Made by a program: the position numbers and the translations under genes. From CAZISM01 sp964541895 (GTDB lineage Bacteria > Zhuqueibacterota > Zhuqueibacteria > Residuimicrobiales > Residuimicrobiaceae), in assembly GCA_964541895.1 (NCBI GenBank), contig CAZISM010000039.1, forward strand, positions 1 to 43,112: 43,112 nt of DNA, written 5' to 3'. Under the pieces are notes generated by a model, which was not told the origin of the DNA, did no database searches, and worked only from the letters and a program-made list of their open reading frames with translations. Positions 15,801 through 25,097 of this stretch are shown one piece after another (position 1 is the first letter of the stretch; every line of letters begins with the position of its first letter).

Positions 15801-18800
15801 CGTAACTGTCGCTTACCGTTATCGTAAACGGCTCAGCCAGCCTGGCATAGGTGGCGCCGTATTGGCCGCTGCCGGTCGCAGTGGTCATCATGGCAGGCCT
15901 GTTCGCCAAAGCGGTTATGGTGAACACCATGGCGCCGGGTGTCAGGCCGCTGGCCATCGCTGTCACCTGCTGGCTGTTGGCGCCGGCGGCTGTGCCGACA
16001 TGGTAGGTCGCTGATGCCATGCCCTGGCCGTCGGTTATAGCTGTCATGACTGTGCTGGAATTGGCAAAAGACCCGTTACCTTTGCTCACCCGGAATTCAA
16101 CAGTGAATCCGGCCACCGGGTTTTTGTATTGGTCCTGCACCAGTGCTTGTATGGGTTGCGACAATTCTGTGCCAATGACAGCGCTCTGCTGCAGCGGCGA
16201 CACGTTGGTCAGTGTGGCGGCCGGCCCGGCCAAAGCATTGGCATAAAAACTGACTCGGTCCGAAGAAAACGAAGCGCCGGCCCGCACAGATTGCGTCATG
16301 GCGCCGGCCTGCGTCCCCAACGTCAGATAGGCCGAAGCGAGACCGCTGCTGTCTGACAGCACGGTTACCTGCTTTACTCCATCGATAGAGCCGTCGCCGC
16401 CGCTAACATTGAACAGAACGGACTGCCGGGCTACCGGATTACGGTGCGCATCCGTTATGCGAACCTGAAAGGGCAATTTGAGTCTGGAGCCGACCACACC
16501 GGACTGCTGGTCTCCACCAGCGGCAAAAATCAGCGCCGGTGCGCTGGGCACCGCCCTGGCCTTGAGCAGCGCCGGCGAGCCCTTGATGCCGTTGGCGTCC
16601 ACGATCAGAGAGTGTTCGCCGCTTGTGCTGCCCAGTTGCCACCAGGCCTCGACCATACCCTCTGCGTTAGTATATAAGGAAAGGGTGCTGTCACCCTGGG
16701 CTGTTTTTATCGAGGAAACGCGGCCGCCCTGATAGGCGCGAAACAGCACCGGGTAAGCAGGTAGCGGATGGCCGCTGTCGTTAAGCACCGTGATCCGAAC
16801 AGGTGTATCCAGCACATTGAGCACGGTATCTGTCGGCGGCGTCCACGCCGCCATGCNNNNNNNNNNNNNNNNNNNNNNNNNNNNNNNNNNNNNNNNNNNN
16901 NNNNNNNNNNNNNNNNNNNNNNNNNNNNNNNNNNNNNNNNNNNNNNNNNNNNNNNNGGTGTATCCAGCACATTGAGCACGGTATCTGTCGGCGGCGTCCA
17001 CGCCGCCATGCGCATTTCCGTTGCCAGACCGCTGACCAGTGCCTCAAAGGTAACCGGACTGCCGGAGACGCTGTCTGCTGCCGCCGTAACCCGTTGCAGG
17101 CCGGCCGATCCGCCAAGCGTCAGCACAACCGCGGCCTGTCCATTCTGGCCAGTGAGCACACGGCCGTCCTGAGGCGCCAGGGTACCGCCACCAGCCGCCA
17201 CTTTGAACTGCACCAGCTTGCCGGCAATGGCATTCCCGAACGCATCCCGCACCGCCACCACAAAAGGAGCGCTCAGGGTCGTTCCCTTTTTCCCTGCCGG
17301 CTGATTGTTGCCGCTCACATAGGTCAGGGCGGCGGCTTTGCCCGCCAACGCCTGCGCCTGAAAAAGGACCGGTGCCAGCGCAGGATAGTCACCTGCCCGG
17401 GCTTGAATCGAAATCGCCCCCGCTGTACCACCCAGCTGTACTCTTCGCCAGGTAAATCCATTTTGGTCCGTGCGCAACGGATCGCTGTTGACCTGCTCTC
17501 CCAGTCCGGCGGGAATATAATTGGCATCCGGCGTGAACAGCAGGCGGTCCACCTGCAGCGCCCCCTGATCCCATTCCAGGAGGAAACGATGGCTGCCACT
17601 GGTCAGCATATAGCCGGTAGTCGTGCCGCTGCCGGGCAATCGCAGCCATTGCCAGCCATTCAACTCACTGATCGCCAGGCTGGTTTTGCTTTGCTGGTCC
17701 ATCTGCACGCGCACGGTGGCTGTGGTGGTGTTGGGATTAAAAGCGCGCATCCAGCCGTGATAGACCCCTGCCTGCGTCGTCTGCAGCGCCAGGGTGTCAC
17801 TGCCGCTGCCGGAGCCCTGGGCTGCCAGCATGACAAAGCCGGAGCCGCCGGCCGCTATGTCGTAGGTCCAGCGCATCCGTCCGCAAAGCCGGCCCAATTC
17901 CGCATCCAGCCAGAGCGCGCCGGCGGTGACCGTGGGCTGAATCAGCTGCGCATCGCCGCCGCTGAGCGTAAAATCCACCTTGATATTCGGCACCGCGCGA
18001 TTTTGTGCGTCCACCACCTTGACCATGATGGGGTCTGCAAGCGGCTGCCCCACCTGAGCCGATTGCTGATCGCCGGATTGTTTCAGCACAGCGGTGGGCG
18101 CTCCATAGCCGGTCTGGCCGATCTCTGGTTTTATACTGACGGTCTGGTCTGCAGTGAGATTGCGCATGGCAAGAACGGTGCCATCGCTGAACAGCGCCAG
18201 CAGATCGCAGGCGGTGTGTGTGTTCAAGCCGAAATGAAGCGTCGGCGAAGGAGAGGTCAAATGGCCGTTGGCGGACAGCACCTCCCGATAGCCCAGCAGG
18301 GCGGCGGCATTGCCCAGCTCGTTGTTCTGATACAGCCACACTTTGGTGCCGATGCCGCTGTTATTCCCTTTCGGCCCGATCGCCTTTACTTTCAGAAAAT
18401 GGTTGCTGTTGACGAGATTGTTTTTCTTCAGCACGGTAAAGGCATCGGCGCGATGCAGCAGAAAATCCATATCGCCGTCGTTGTCCATATCCAGCGCCGC
18501 GGCGCCGCGGGGGTCGCCGGCGTTGACTTCGGCGCCGGTATTGCTGATTTTACGGAATTGCCAGTTGCCCTCGTTTTTGTAATAGCCGCCGGTAGTGTAC
18601 TCGCTGGCGGTCACGATATCCTGACGGCCGTCCTTGTCAAAATCGGCCACGCACACGGAATAGCCGGCCATAGGGATGGCGCCGGTCAGCGTCATGTTTT
18701 GAAACGTACCATCGCCTTTGTTCTGATACAGGCGCAGCACCGGTTCAGGCTCGCTGGCAATGGCGGACACGGTGACAATCAGATCCAGATCGCCATCGTT

Positions 18801-20684
18801 GTCGAGATCCGCCCAAAAGGCGCCGTTGCATTTATGGACCAGGTTAATGCCGGCATAGGCGGCGCGATCGACAAAAGCGCCGGCGCCGTTGTTGACATAG
18901 AGTCGGTTGGCGCTATTTCGTTTGACTACATAAAGGTCGGTGTCGCCGTCGTTGTCATAGTCGGCCGCCGCGACCGACATCCTGGTAATGTCGCTGTTGT
19001 TCTCATAGGTTTCGTTGCAGCCGCGGTCCTTGCGGCTGAACTTGCCTTTGCCGTCGTTGATGTACAGTTCGTTGGTCGCCCGCACGTTGAGCACAAAGAG
19101 ATCGAGATCGCCGTCCGATTCCACATCCAGCGCTGCCACGCCCGACGTCTCTTCGCTGTTGCCTTCGATGCCGTTTTGGATCGTGATATCGCGAAAATAG
19201 GAATTGGTCACATTTTCCAGCAACCGGTTCTGGCCCGGGGAGTGGGCGTTGAACAGATCGAGATCGCCGTCGTTGTCCATATCAAAAAACAGGCTGCCGC
19301 GGCTGTTGCCGCCGTCCTTCGCCTGCATCGCCTCCGCCCGTTCCAGCCAGCGCATGGAATCGGTGGTGACATAGAGAAGGTGGCGGTTCTGCGTCGAGGT
19401 CGGCGCGATGCGACTGAGGTACCATTCATCCTTGCCGTCCTGGTTAATATCCGCCAGAGCCAACCCCTGACCGCCGTAAAGATGATCGAGGCCGGCCGCG
19501 CCCACCCCCCATTCCGCGGAACTGAACCAGTTCGGCGTACCGGTCAGAATCGGCGTCATGATGTCGGCATAGGTGGCAGCCATCATCTGATAGCCGTTGC
19601 CGTTCGGATGCAGGTTATCCGACATCAGCGTCCGCGAATCGGTCGCCCAGACAAAAGGATACTCTATAAACCGGGTAAAGTGATCGCAAAGGTATACCGG
19701 CTCCGCCTGGCCGGTCACATAGCCGCGTTGAAACGAGTGCACCATATTGGCGATTTTTGTATTAAACACCACCACGCTGCTGTCCTTGTTCTTCATGGGG
19801 ATGATCTGGCTGACAACGACCTGTTGCAGGTATTTGCCCTTGCCGCTGCGCCAGGTCAACAGATATTTGATCAGGGTGGTCATTTGATCGACATTGGTGG
19901 TAAAGCCGTTGGTGCCGAGATGAATCGCCACCATGGTGGGGCGATACACATCCATGTCGGAGGTCACGTCCATAACGCCGGTGCCGCCGTTGTTCAGCGA
20001 GGGCGGATAAAAATCGAATATTTTGCGGCTACCCTGAAAATGGCCTTCATAGGGCGCATCGCCATAGCTGCCGACAAAATCGATCGCCGCGCTGACGGTC
20101 TTTAGTTTATCATACAATATTTTGCGAAAGCCGAAACCGTCGCTGGAGCCGCGGCCCTCGGTAATGGAATCCCCGATCAGCATCAGCCGGGGTGAATCCG
20201 CCAGAATGATTTCGTCCGCCGACATCGAGGTGATGGAAAGCGTGGCAGCTGCATCCGGATCTACGACCACGCGGAGCGATTGGGTATACACTCCGTCGAG
20301 CTCGATGTCGTGATAACCGTTCCCGGTCAGCGTATCCTGCTCTACCACGATAAACCGGTTTTCATCGCTGTTCCACGCCTCGATGAAAACCGGCTGCCCT
20401 ATGTGCTCGACGCCATCCGCCTGCAGCGTGATTTTGCCGATCACCCGGTTCTCATCCCAGCTCAAACGGCCGGCCACCAGCGATGCGTTGGCCAGGGCGG
20501 CGGTTTGCGCTGCTTTAGCTGCTTTTTTACTATCCAGGCGAGCCTGTCGCAGAGGGGCCAGCGTCACGGTTCTGCTGTTGCGGGGCAAAGGTGTAGCGGG
20601 AATATCCTCCTCGCTCGAGGCGGAGGAAATCAGGAAAAAAAGAACCAACCCTATCAGTACGAATTTGGTGTTGCTCCAGGGCAT
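12808..20684 (-). CDS. Giant secreted SGNH hydrolase/FG-GAP/ASPIC-UnbV/multi-Ig surface protein
   Basis: A predicted exported protein of about 2573 residues once the assembly gap is closed. The start at 20684 is chosen for GGAG 6 nt upstream. In order it has: a signal peptide (core FVLIGLVLFFLISSASS); an SGNH/GDSL esterase domain with Ser173 (IGDSITEG), Asn259 (HLGTNG), and Asp356 and His359 (DNLHPNG); calcium-binding FG-GAP/VCBS repeats (DMDNDGDLDL, DYDNDGDTDL, DLDNDGDLDL, DFDKDGRQDI); an ASPIC/UnbV domain (GIGTKVWLYQN, VLSANGHLTSPSPTLHFGL); eleven Big_1-like Ig repeats, the first split by a carbohydrate-binding-like insert; cadherin/PKD-like domains; an Fn3-like part; and a type IX sorting domain with NYPNPFNSSTTMAF. 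It probably binds and deacylates an extracellular glycan. The gap at 16857-16956 with duplicated flanks splits the frame only artificially. Confidence 0.88.
16802..17011. other. Assembly gap with duplicated 55-bp flanks
   Basis: 100 Ns at 16857-16956. Bases 16802-16856 are identical to 16957-17011 (55 bp). Removing one copy and the Ns (155 bp) puts the two halves of the giant minus-strand gene into the same frame. The structure is the same as at 1508-1717. Confidence 0.95.
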
Positions 20685-20823
20685 TATCCACTCCATATCC
20701 AGGTAAACTACTTGATACAATACTAAAAAAAACAGGGGTTGCGTAAAGAAAACCGGAGAGATCTATACGCGCTTATTAGCTAATTTTATTATTTTTAAAC
20801 ATATTTCAGGGCGGTAATTTAGC

Positions 20824-20852
20824 TTGACAATCTGGCCTTATTTTTCTAAATT
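20824..20852 (+). promoter_or_regulatory. Sigma-70-type promoter for the folB operon
   Basis: TTGACA (20824-20829), a 17-bp spacer, then TAAATT (20847-20852). The upstream DNA is very AT-rich. It would start transcription near 20859, just before the AGAGG and start codons of folB. Confidence 0.75.
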
Positions 20853-20872
20853 AAATCTATTATCCAGAGGAA

Positions 20873-21250
20873 ATGTGGACGACCATGGTCAAGGACCACT
20901 TGAGAATTCGCGGCATGATTTTTCATGCCTATCACGGCTGCGAACAGGATGAGCGGGAAAACGGCCAACGCTTTGAGGTGGATGTCGATCTGGTGTATGA
21001 CGCCCGGCCGGCCGCCCTGCACGATCGTCTTAAAGAGACCATCGATGTGCGCCATGTTTATCAGACCGTTCAGGATGTCGTCAGCAACGAACGTTTTTAT
21101 CTGATCGAAACCGTGGGCGAACACATCGCGCAGCGGATATTGCAGAAATTTCCGGCCGAACAGGTCACCGTCCTCGTGCGCAAACCATTTGCACCATTGG
21201 GCGGCCTGGCCAACGGCACTGAAATTGAAATAACCAGACAACAGCCTTGA
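20873..21250 (+). CDS. folB: Dihydroneopterin aldolase
   Basis: A 125-residue folate-pathway enzyme that converts 7,8-dihydroneopterin to 6-hydroxymethyl-7,8-dihydropterin and glycolaldehyde. The family pattern is clear: HLRIRGMIFHAYHGC near the start (with the Glu of CEQDERENGQRFEVDVD), IDVRHVYQTV, FYLIETVGEHIAQRIL, and VTVLVRKPFAPLGGL with the catalytic lysine. Two starts are possible: ATG 20873, only 2 nt after AGAGG, or ATG 20885 (MVKDHL), 14 nt after it. Neither spacing is ideal. It has its own promoter at 20824-20852 and leads a folB-folK-deoxynucleoside kinase unit. Confidence 0.95.
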   Translation: MWTTMVKDHLRIRGMIFHAYHGCEQDERENGQRFEVDVDLVYDARPAALHDRLKETIDVRHVYQTVQDVVSNERFYLIETVGEHIAQRILQKFPAEQVTVLVRKPFAPLGGLANGTEIEITRQQP

Positions 21251-21290
21251 TCCGGCAAGAATCAACTGGTGAGACGTCAACCGGCCTGTT

Positions 21291-21815
21291 ATGAGTGTCA
21301 CAGCATATTTAGGTTTAGGTTCCAACCTCGGCGACCGCATTTTTTACCTGAGTCAGGCGGTCAACGAATTGGCAATCCCCGAGGCCTTGACGGTAAGCCG
21401 GGTGTCCGGCATTTACGAGACCGAGCCGCTGCACAATCCGCTGCAGCCCGATTATTTGAACGGCGTCCTGGAAATCGAAACGACGATGCCGCTGATCACA
21501 CTGCTCAACCATGTGCAATTTGTCGAAACGAGGCTGGGACGCGAACGGTACGAACGTTGGGCTCCCCGCACCATCGATATCGACATCCTCTCGGTCGCCG
21601 ACGTGGTTCGACAGGACATCACCCTGACGCTGCCCCACCCGCGAATGGCGCAGCGCCGTTTTGTTTTGGCGCCGCTGGCAGAATTGGCGCCAGAATATGA
21701 GGTGCCCTGGTATCGGCGCACGGTGCAACAATTGCTGGACGACTGTCCGTCGGATCAACGCGTGGTTCTCTATATGGACGCGCAAGCCTTTCAACAAAGG
21801 ATTCAAATGGCATGA
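21291..21815 (+). CDS. folK: 2-amino-4-hydroxy-6-hydroxymethyldihydropteridine diphosphokinase
   Basis: A 174-residue HPPK that pyrophosphorylates the FolB product with ATP, giving the substrate for dihydropteroate synthase. Hallmarks are AYLGLGSNLGDR at the N-terminus, SGIYETEPL, and RWAPRTIDIDIL with the two Mg2+-binding aspartates, followed by LPHPRMAQRRFVLAPLAELAP. It follows folB by 40 bp. Its stop overlaps the start of the nucleoside kinase gene as ATGA, so the two products are made in a coupled way. The length is slightly above the minimum for HPPK because of a short C-terminal extension. Confidence 0.96.
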   Translation: MSVTAYLGLGSNLGDRIFYLSQAVNELAIPEALTVSRVSGIYETEPLHNPLQPDYLNGVLEIETTMPLITLLNHVQFVETRLGRERYERWAPRTIDIDILSVADVVRQDITLTLPHPRMAQRRFVLAPLAELAPEYEVPWYRRTVQQLLDDCPSDQRVVLYMDAQAFQQRIQMA

Positions 21816-22444
21816 TACCCAAATATATCTGTATCGAGGGTGTGATCGGCGCCGGCAAAACCAGCCTGGCGCGCTTGCTGGGCGAACATCTGGACGCGCG
21901 TGTCGTTTATGAAAAACCGGAAGAGAACCCCTTTCTGGAAGATTTCTACAAGGATCCCCAACGCTACGCCTTTCAGGTGCAGCTGTTCTTCCTGCTCAGC
22001 CGCTACCGGCAACAGCAGGAGTCGCTGCAGGCGGATCTGTTTCAGCCGGCCACGGTCTCGGACTATCTCTTTGCCAAAGATCGCATCTTTGCGCACCTCA
22101 ACCTCGAAGACCGCGAACTGTTTCTCTATGACCGGGTCGCCAGCCTGCTGGAACAGGATATCATCAAACCGGATCTGGTGGTCTATTTGCAGTCCTCGCA
22201 TGAACGGCTGATGGGCAACATTCACCAACGCGGCCGCTCCTACGAGAAAGAGATGTCGGATGATTATATTCGTTCCCTGAACGAAGCCTATAATCGCTTT
22301 TTCTTTCACTATACCGATACCCCGCTGCTGGTGGTCAACAGCACCTTGATCGATTTTGTCAACAACCGGCAGCATTTCGAAGAACTGGTGCATCAGATCA
22401 TGCGGCCCCATTCGGGCATCGAATACTATTCGCCGGGCCGCTGA
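21812..22444 (+). CDS. Deoxynucleoside kinase (dNK/dCK-dGK family)
   Basis: A 210-residue kinase that phosphorylates salvaged deoxynucleosides. The P-loop GVIGAGKTS lies at residues ~10-18, followed by VYEKPEENPFLEDFY, which resembles the substrate-binding region of the family, then FFLLSRYRQQ. YLFAKDRIFA corresponds to the catalytic D-R region, and a lid arginine cluster sits at HQRGRSYEK. Which deoxynucleoside is used (dA/dG or dC) cannot be read from the motifs alone. The ATG overlaps the folK stop. Kinases of this family sit next to, or are fused with, folK in some FCB relatives as I recall, so the link may be conserved. Confidence 0.92.
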   Translation: MIPKYICIEGVIGAGKTSLARLLGEHLDARVVYEKPEENPFLEDFYKDPQRYAFQVQLFFLLSRYRQQQESLQADLFQPATVSDYLFAKDRIFAHLNLEDRELFLYDRVASLLEQDIIKPDLVVYLQSSHERLMGNIHQRGRSYEKEMSDDYIRSLNEAYNRFFFHYTDTPLLVVNSTLIDFVNNRQHFEELVHQIMRPHSGIEYYSPGR

Positions 22445-22552
22445 GTTTTAACACCGCCCTAGTATTGAATGGCTGTGCGTCGAGCCGATACCGGCCCGAC
22501 CCGGATACCAGGAGAGGACCTCGTGTCCTCTTTACATTTTAGGAGTATGTAC

Positions 22553-22747
22553 ATGCTGTTCCGTCTCATTCTGCTCGCGTTGCTGTTCTATCTGGTGAGC
22601 AGAATATTTCAACTGCTCTTCGGCTCTGCGCCGCAAAAGCAGGAACCCAAGGTGCAAGGCCGGCCGCAGAATCCCTCCCTGGATCTCAGCAATTCCGATG
22701 TGGAGGACATTGACTTTAAGGAGACCCCTAACAGGCCCGAGCCATGA
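22553..22747 (+). CDS. Small single-pass membrane protein (DUF4834-like)
   Basis: A 64-residue protein. ATG 22553 is chosen because AGGAG (22541-22545) lies 7 nt upstream; ATG 22547 is too close to it. A hydrophobic segment fills residues 2-21 (LFRLILLALLFYLVSRIFQL), followed by a polar tail ending in DVEDIDFKETPN. The build, an N-terminal anchor plus an acidic VED-DF tail, resembles DUF4834-type small proteins of FCB bacteria, a weak match by eye. Its stop overlaps the ABC exporter start (ATGA), so it may assist or be co-produced with the exporter. Function unknown. Confidence 0.75.
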   Translation: MLFRLILLALLFYLVSRIFQLLFGSAPQKQEPKVQGRPQNPSLDLSNSDVEDIDFKETPNRPEP

Positions 22748-24597
22748 CCCTCTATCTGCGCATCATGAAATATGTCCGCCCGTACTGGTTGAGCCTGCTG
22801 GGATCGCTGTTCTGCATTCTCCTCTTTACGGTGTTTAACAGCGCCTCCCTGGTCACTATCATGCCGTTTCTGGAAACCATTTTTGTGCAGCCGGATCAGG
22901 CCGTGGCGGACCCGTCCGTCCAGGACAGCCCTCTTTCTGCTGTGCCGGCTGAGAAGGGCGCCTTTCAGCAGCTGAAGGAACAGAGCAGGCAACTGATCGA
23001 AACCTACATGGCCGGCGTCGATCGGCAGAGCCGGCTGCAGCGCATATCGCTGTTTCTCCTGTTCGCCTTTCTGCTCAAGGGGGTGTTCGATTATCTGCAG
23101 GCGTTCTTTATGGCGCATGTAGAGCAGGGGGTAATCCGCGATATCCGCAACGATCTCTATACTCATATCAACCGGTTGTCGCTGGATTATTATCACCACA
23201 CCCGTGCCGGCCAGATCATATCCCGCATCACCAACGACGTCACTCTGGTCAACAGCGGCGTGTCTGCGAGTTTTGTCACCCTGATCAAGAATCCGCTTCT
23301 GATCATCGCGCTGCTGGCCATGGCGGTCGTCATCAGCTGGAAACTGACCCTGGTGGCGTTTGTCGTCGCACCCATCAGCATGGGACTGATCGGCTGGATC
23401 GGCCTCCGCCTGCGCAAGGAGAGCACCATCTCGCAGGAGCGCATGGCCGACCTGACCTCCACGCTGCAGGAGACCATTTCAGGCGTCCGCGTCGTCAAGG
23501 CGTTCGCCATGGAAAAATTCGAGATTAAAAAATTCAAAGCACAGACGCAGCGCTACTTTCAGTCGCTGTTGAAAATCACCCGAACGCGCAACCTGGCTTC
23601 ACCGCTGACGGAATTCCTCGGCGCCATAGTGCTGGTGGGCATTCTCTGGTTCGGCGGCCGGCAGGTGCTCAACGAGCACATTCTGACTCCGGGCGAATTT
23701 TTTCTCTTCCTGACCGTCATCGCGTCTTTGATGCAGCCGGTCAAAGAGCTGTCCAGCGTCCACAACCGGCTGCAGGAAGCCATGGCGGCGGCGGAACGCA
23801 TCTTTCATGTGCTCGACCTTGAGCCGGCGGTGAAAAACAGGCCCAACCCCGTGGCGGTTGCGGATTTCAACACCGCCATCGAATTCCGCGACCTCTGCTT
23901 CAGCTACAAAAAAGACCAGCCGGTGCTGCGGAACATCAACATCGTCGTCCGCAAAGGCGAATCCCTCGCCATCGTCGGGCCCAGCGGCGCCGGCAAATCC
24001 ACCCTGGTGGATCTGGTGCCGCGCTTTTACGACCCGAGCCGCGGTGCCATTGTTCTCGACGGCTTCGACCTGCGCGATCTGGAACTGGCCGGCCTGCGCC
24101 GGCTCATGGGCATCGTCACCCAGGAGACGATCCTGTTCAACGACACCGTGCGCAACAACATCGCCTACGGTCTGGAAGAGCAGCCGCTGGACGCCATCAC
24201 AGAGGCGGCGCGTATCGCCAACGCCCACGATTTTATCATGCAGCTGCCGCACGGTTACGACACCAATATCGGCGAACGGGGCGTGACGCTCTCCGGCGGA
24301 CAGCGCCAGCGTATGGCCATCGCCCGGGCGGTTCTGAAAAATCCGCCGATCCTGATTCTGGATGAGGCCACGTCAGCGCTGGATACGGAATCGGAAGTGC
24401 TGGTCCAGCAGGCCATTGAACGGTTGATGAAAAATCGCACCTCCTTTGTCATCGCCCATCGGCTCTCCACGATCCTCAACGCCGACCGCATCATCGTCAT
24501 CGACAACGGCGGCATCGTGCAGCAGGGCAAACATGACGAGCTGGTGAATGCCGGCGGCTTGTATCAAAAACTGTATCAGATGCAGTTTCGTCAGTAA
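22744..24597 (+). CDS. MsbA-like ABC exporter, fused permease-ATPase
   Basis: A 617-residue half-transporter expected to work as a homodimer in the inner membrane. About six membrane segments lie in residues 15-320. They contain an unusual, long, polar loop after the first helix (about 55-105), then the nucleotide-binding domain. Walker A is GPSGAGKS (412-419), the signature is LSGGQ (516-520), Walker B is ILILDEATSALD (Asp540, Glu541), and the H-loop is IAHRLST. The closest family pattern is MsbA-type lipid flippases (SLDYYHHTRAGQIISRITNDV, VVKAFAMEKFE), though drug or peptide export cannot be excluded. Its start overlaps the small membrane protein gene. Confidence 0.92.
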   Translation: MTLYLRIMKYVRPYWLSLLGSLFCILLFTVFNSASLVTIMPFLETIFVQPDQAVADPSVQDSPLSAVPAEKGAFQQLKEQSRQLIETYMAGVDRQSRLQRISLFLLFAFLLKGVFDYLQAFFMAHVEQGVIRDIRNDLYTHINRLSLDYYHHTRAGQIISRITNDVTLVNSGVSASFVTLIKNPLLIIALLAMAVVISWKLTLVAFVVAPISMGLIGWIGLRLRKESTISQERMADLTSTLQETISGVRVVKAFAMEKFEIKKFKAQTQRYFQSLLKITRTRNLASPLTEFLGAIVLVGILWFGGRQVLNEHILTPGEFFLFLTVIASLMQPVKELSSVHNRLQEAMAAAERIFHVLDLEPAVKNRPNPVAVADFNTAIEFRDLCFSYKKDQPVLRNINIVVRKGESLAIVGPSGAGKSTLVDLVPRFYDPSRGAIVLDGFDLRDLELAGLRRLMGIVTQETILFNDTVRNNIAYGLEEQPLDAITEAARIANAHDFIMQLPHGYDTNIGERGVTLSGGQRQRMAIARAVLKNPPILILDEATSALDTESEVLVQQAIERLMKNRTSFVIAHRLSTILNADRIIVIDNGGIVQQGKHDELVNAGGLYQKLYQMQFRQ

Positions 24598-24616
24598 CAT
24601 CGGCCGCACCTGCCAA

Positions 24617-24642
24617 CCCCCTGCAGGGGGGCCTGTCAGGCC
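24617..24642. repeat. Two adjacent short palindromes in the spacer before ridA
   Basis: CCCCCTGCAGGGGG (24617-24630) is a perfect 14-bp palindrome. It is followed at once by GGCCT-GTC-AGGCC. They lie between the exporter stop and the ridA start. They may form a weak transcript-end structure, but no T-run follows. Confidence 0.45.
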
Positions 24643-24710
24643 GGGACCATATTATGACGAGGCCGGGCATCAAACACCATTTTCTCGTTGATTTTTGGAA
24701 GGAAAAAAAT

Positions 24711-25097
24711 ATGAAGCACATCGTACAAACCGATCTGGCCCCCAAGGCCATCGGGCCATACAGTCAGGCCATAATAATTAAAAGCGGCAAGACCATATTC
24801 ACCGCCGGCCAACTCGGCCTTGATCCGGCCTCGGGCAATCTGGTGGACGGCGGCATTGCCGCGCAGACACGGCAGGCGCTGCAAAACCTGCAGGCCATTC
24901 TTCGCGCCGCCGGCAGCGATCTGGACTGGGTGGTCAAAACCACCGTTTTTCTGCAAGACTTTAATGATTTTGCCGTCATGAACGGTATTTACGCGGAATT
25001 TTTCCCGCAGAATCCGCCGGCGCGATCCACCGTGCAGGTGGCGCGCTTGCCCAAAGACGGTCTGATTGAAATCGAAGCCATCGCACTGGTGCCATGA
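24711..25097 (+). CDS. ridA: RidA family reactive-intermediate deaminase
   Basis: A 128-residue protein that hydrolyses reactive enamine/imine intermediates released by PLP enzymes, protecting other PLP enzymes from damage. The family signature is complete: LAPKAIGPYSQAI near the start, FTAGQLGLDP, QTRQALQNLQAIL, VVKTTVFLQDFNDF, and PPARSTVQVARLPKDGLIEIEAIA with the substrate-binding arginine. The start at 24711 is set by GGAAGGA upstream; in-frame codons before it have no such site. Its stop overlaps the next start as ATGA. It opens a tightly packed run of twelve genes to 33952. Confidence 0.95.
   Translation: MKHIVQTDLAPKAIGPYSQAIIIKSGKTIFTAGQLGLDPASGNLVDGGIAAQTRQALQNLQAILRAAGSDLDWVVKTTVFLQDFNDFAVMNGIYAEFFPQNPPARSTVQVARLPKDGLIEIEAIALVP

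Noticed and set aside
12808..17001. Two separate giant genes on either side of the second gap
   Set aside because: Removing one flank copy and the Ns puts both in one frame. The upstream half has the signal peptide and the downstream half the sorting tail, as in a single protein.
13900..17350. DNA repeat array or CRISPR in the Ig-repeat region
   Set aside because: The repeats are at protein level (about 110 residues, diverged); there are no short identical DNA repeats with spacers.
17094..20105. A 1003-codon open frame on the + strand, antisense to the giant SGNH gene
   Set aside because: Its sequence is rich in H, R, G and A with no domain pattern and no ribosome binding site. The opposite strand has a signal peptide and clear domains, so this is a codon-bias shadow.
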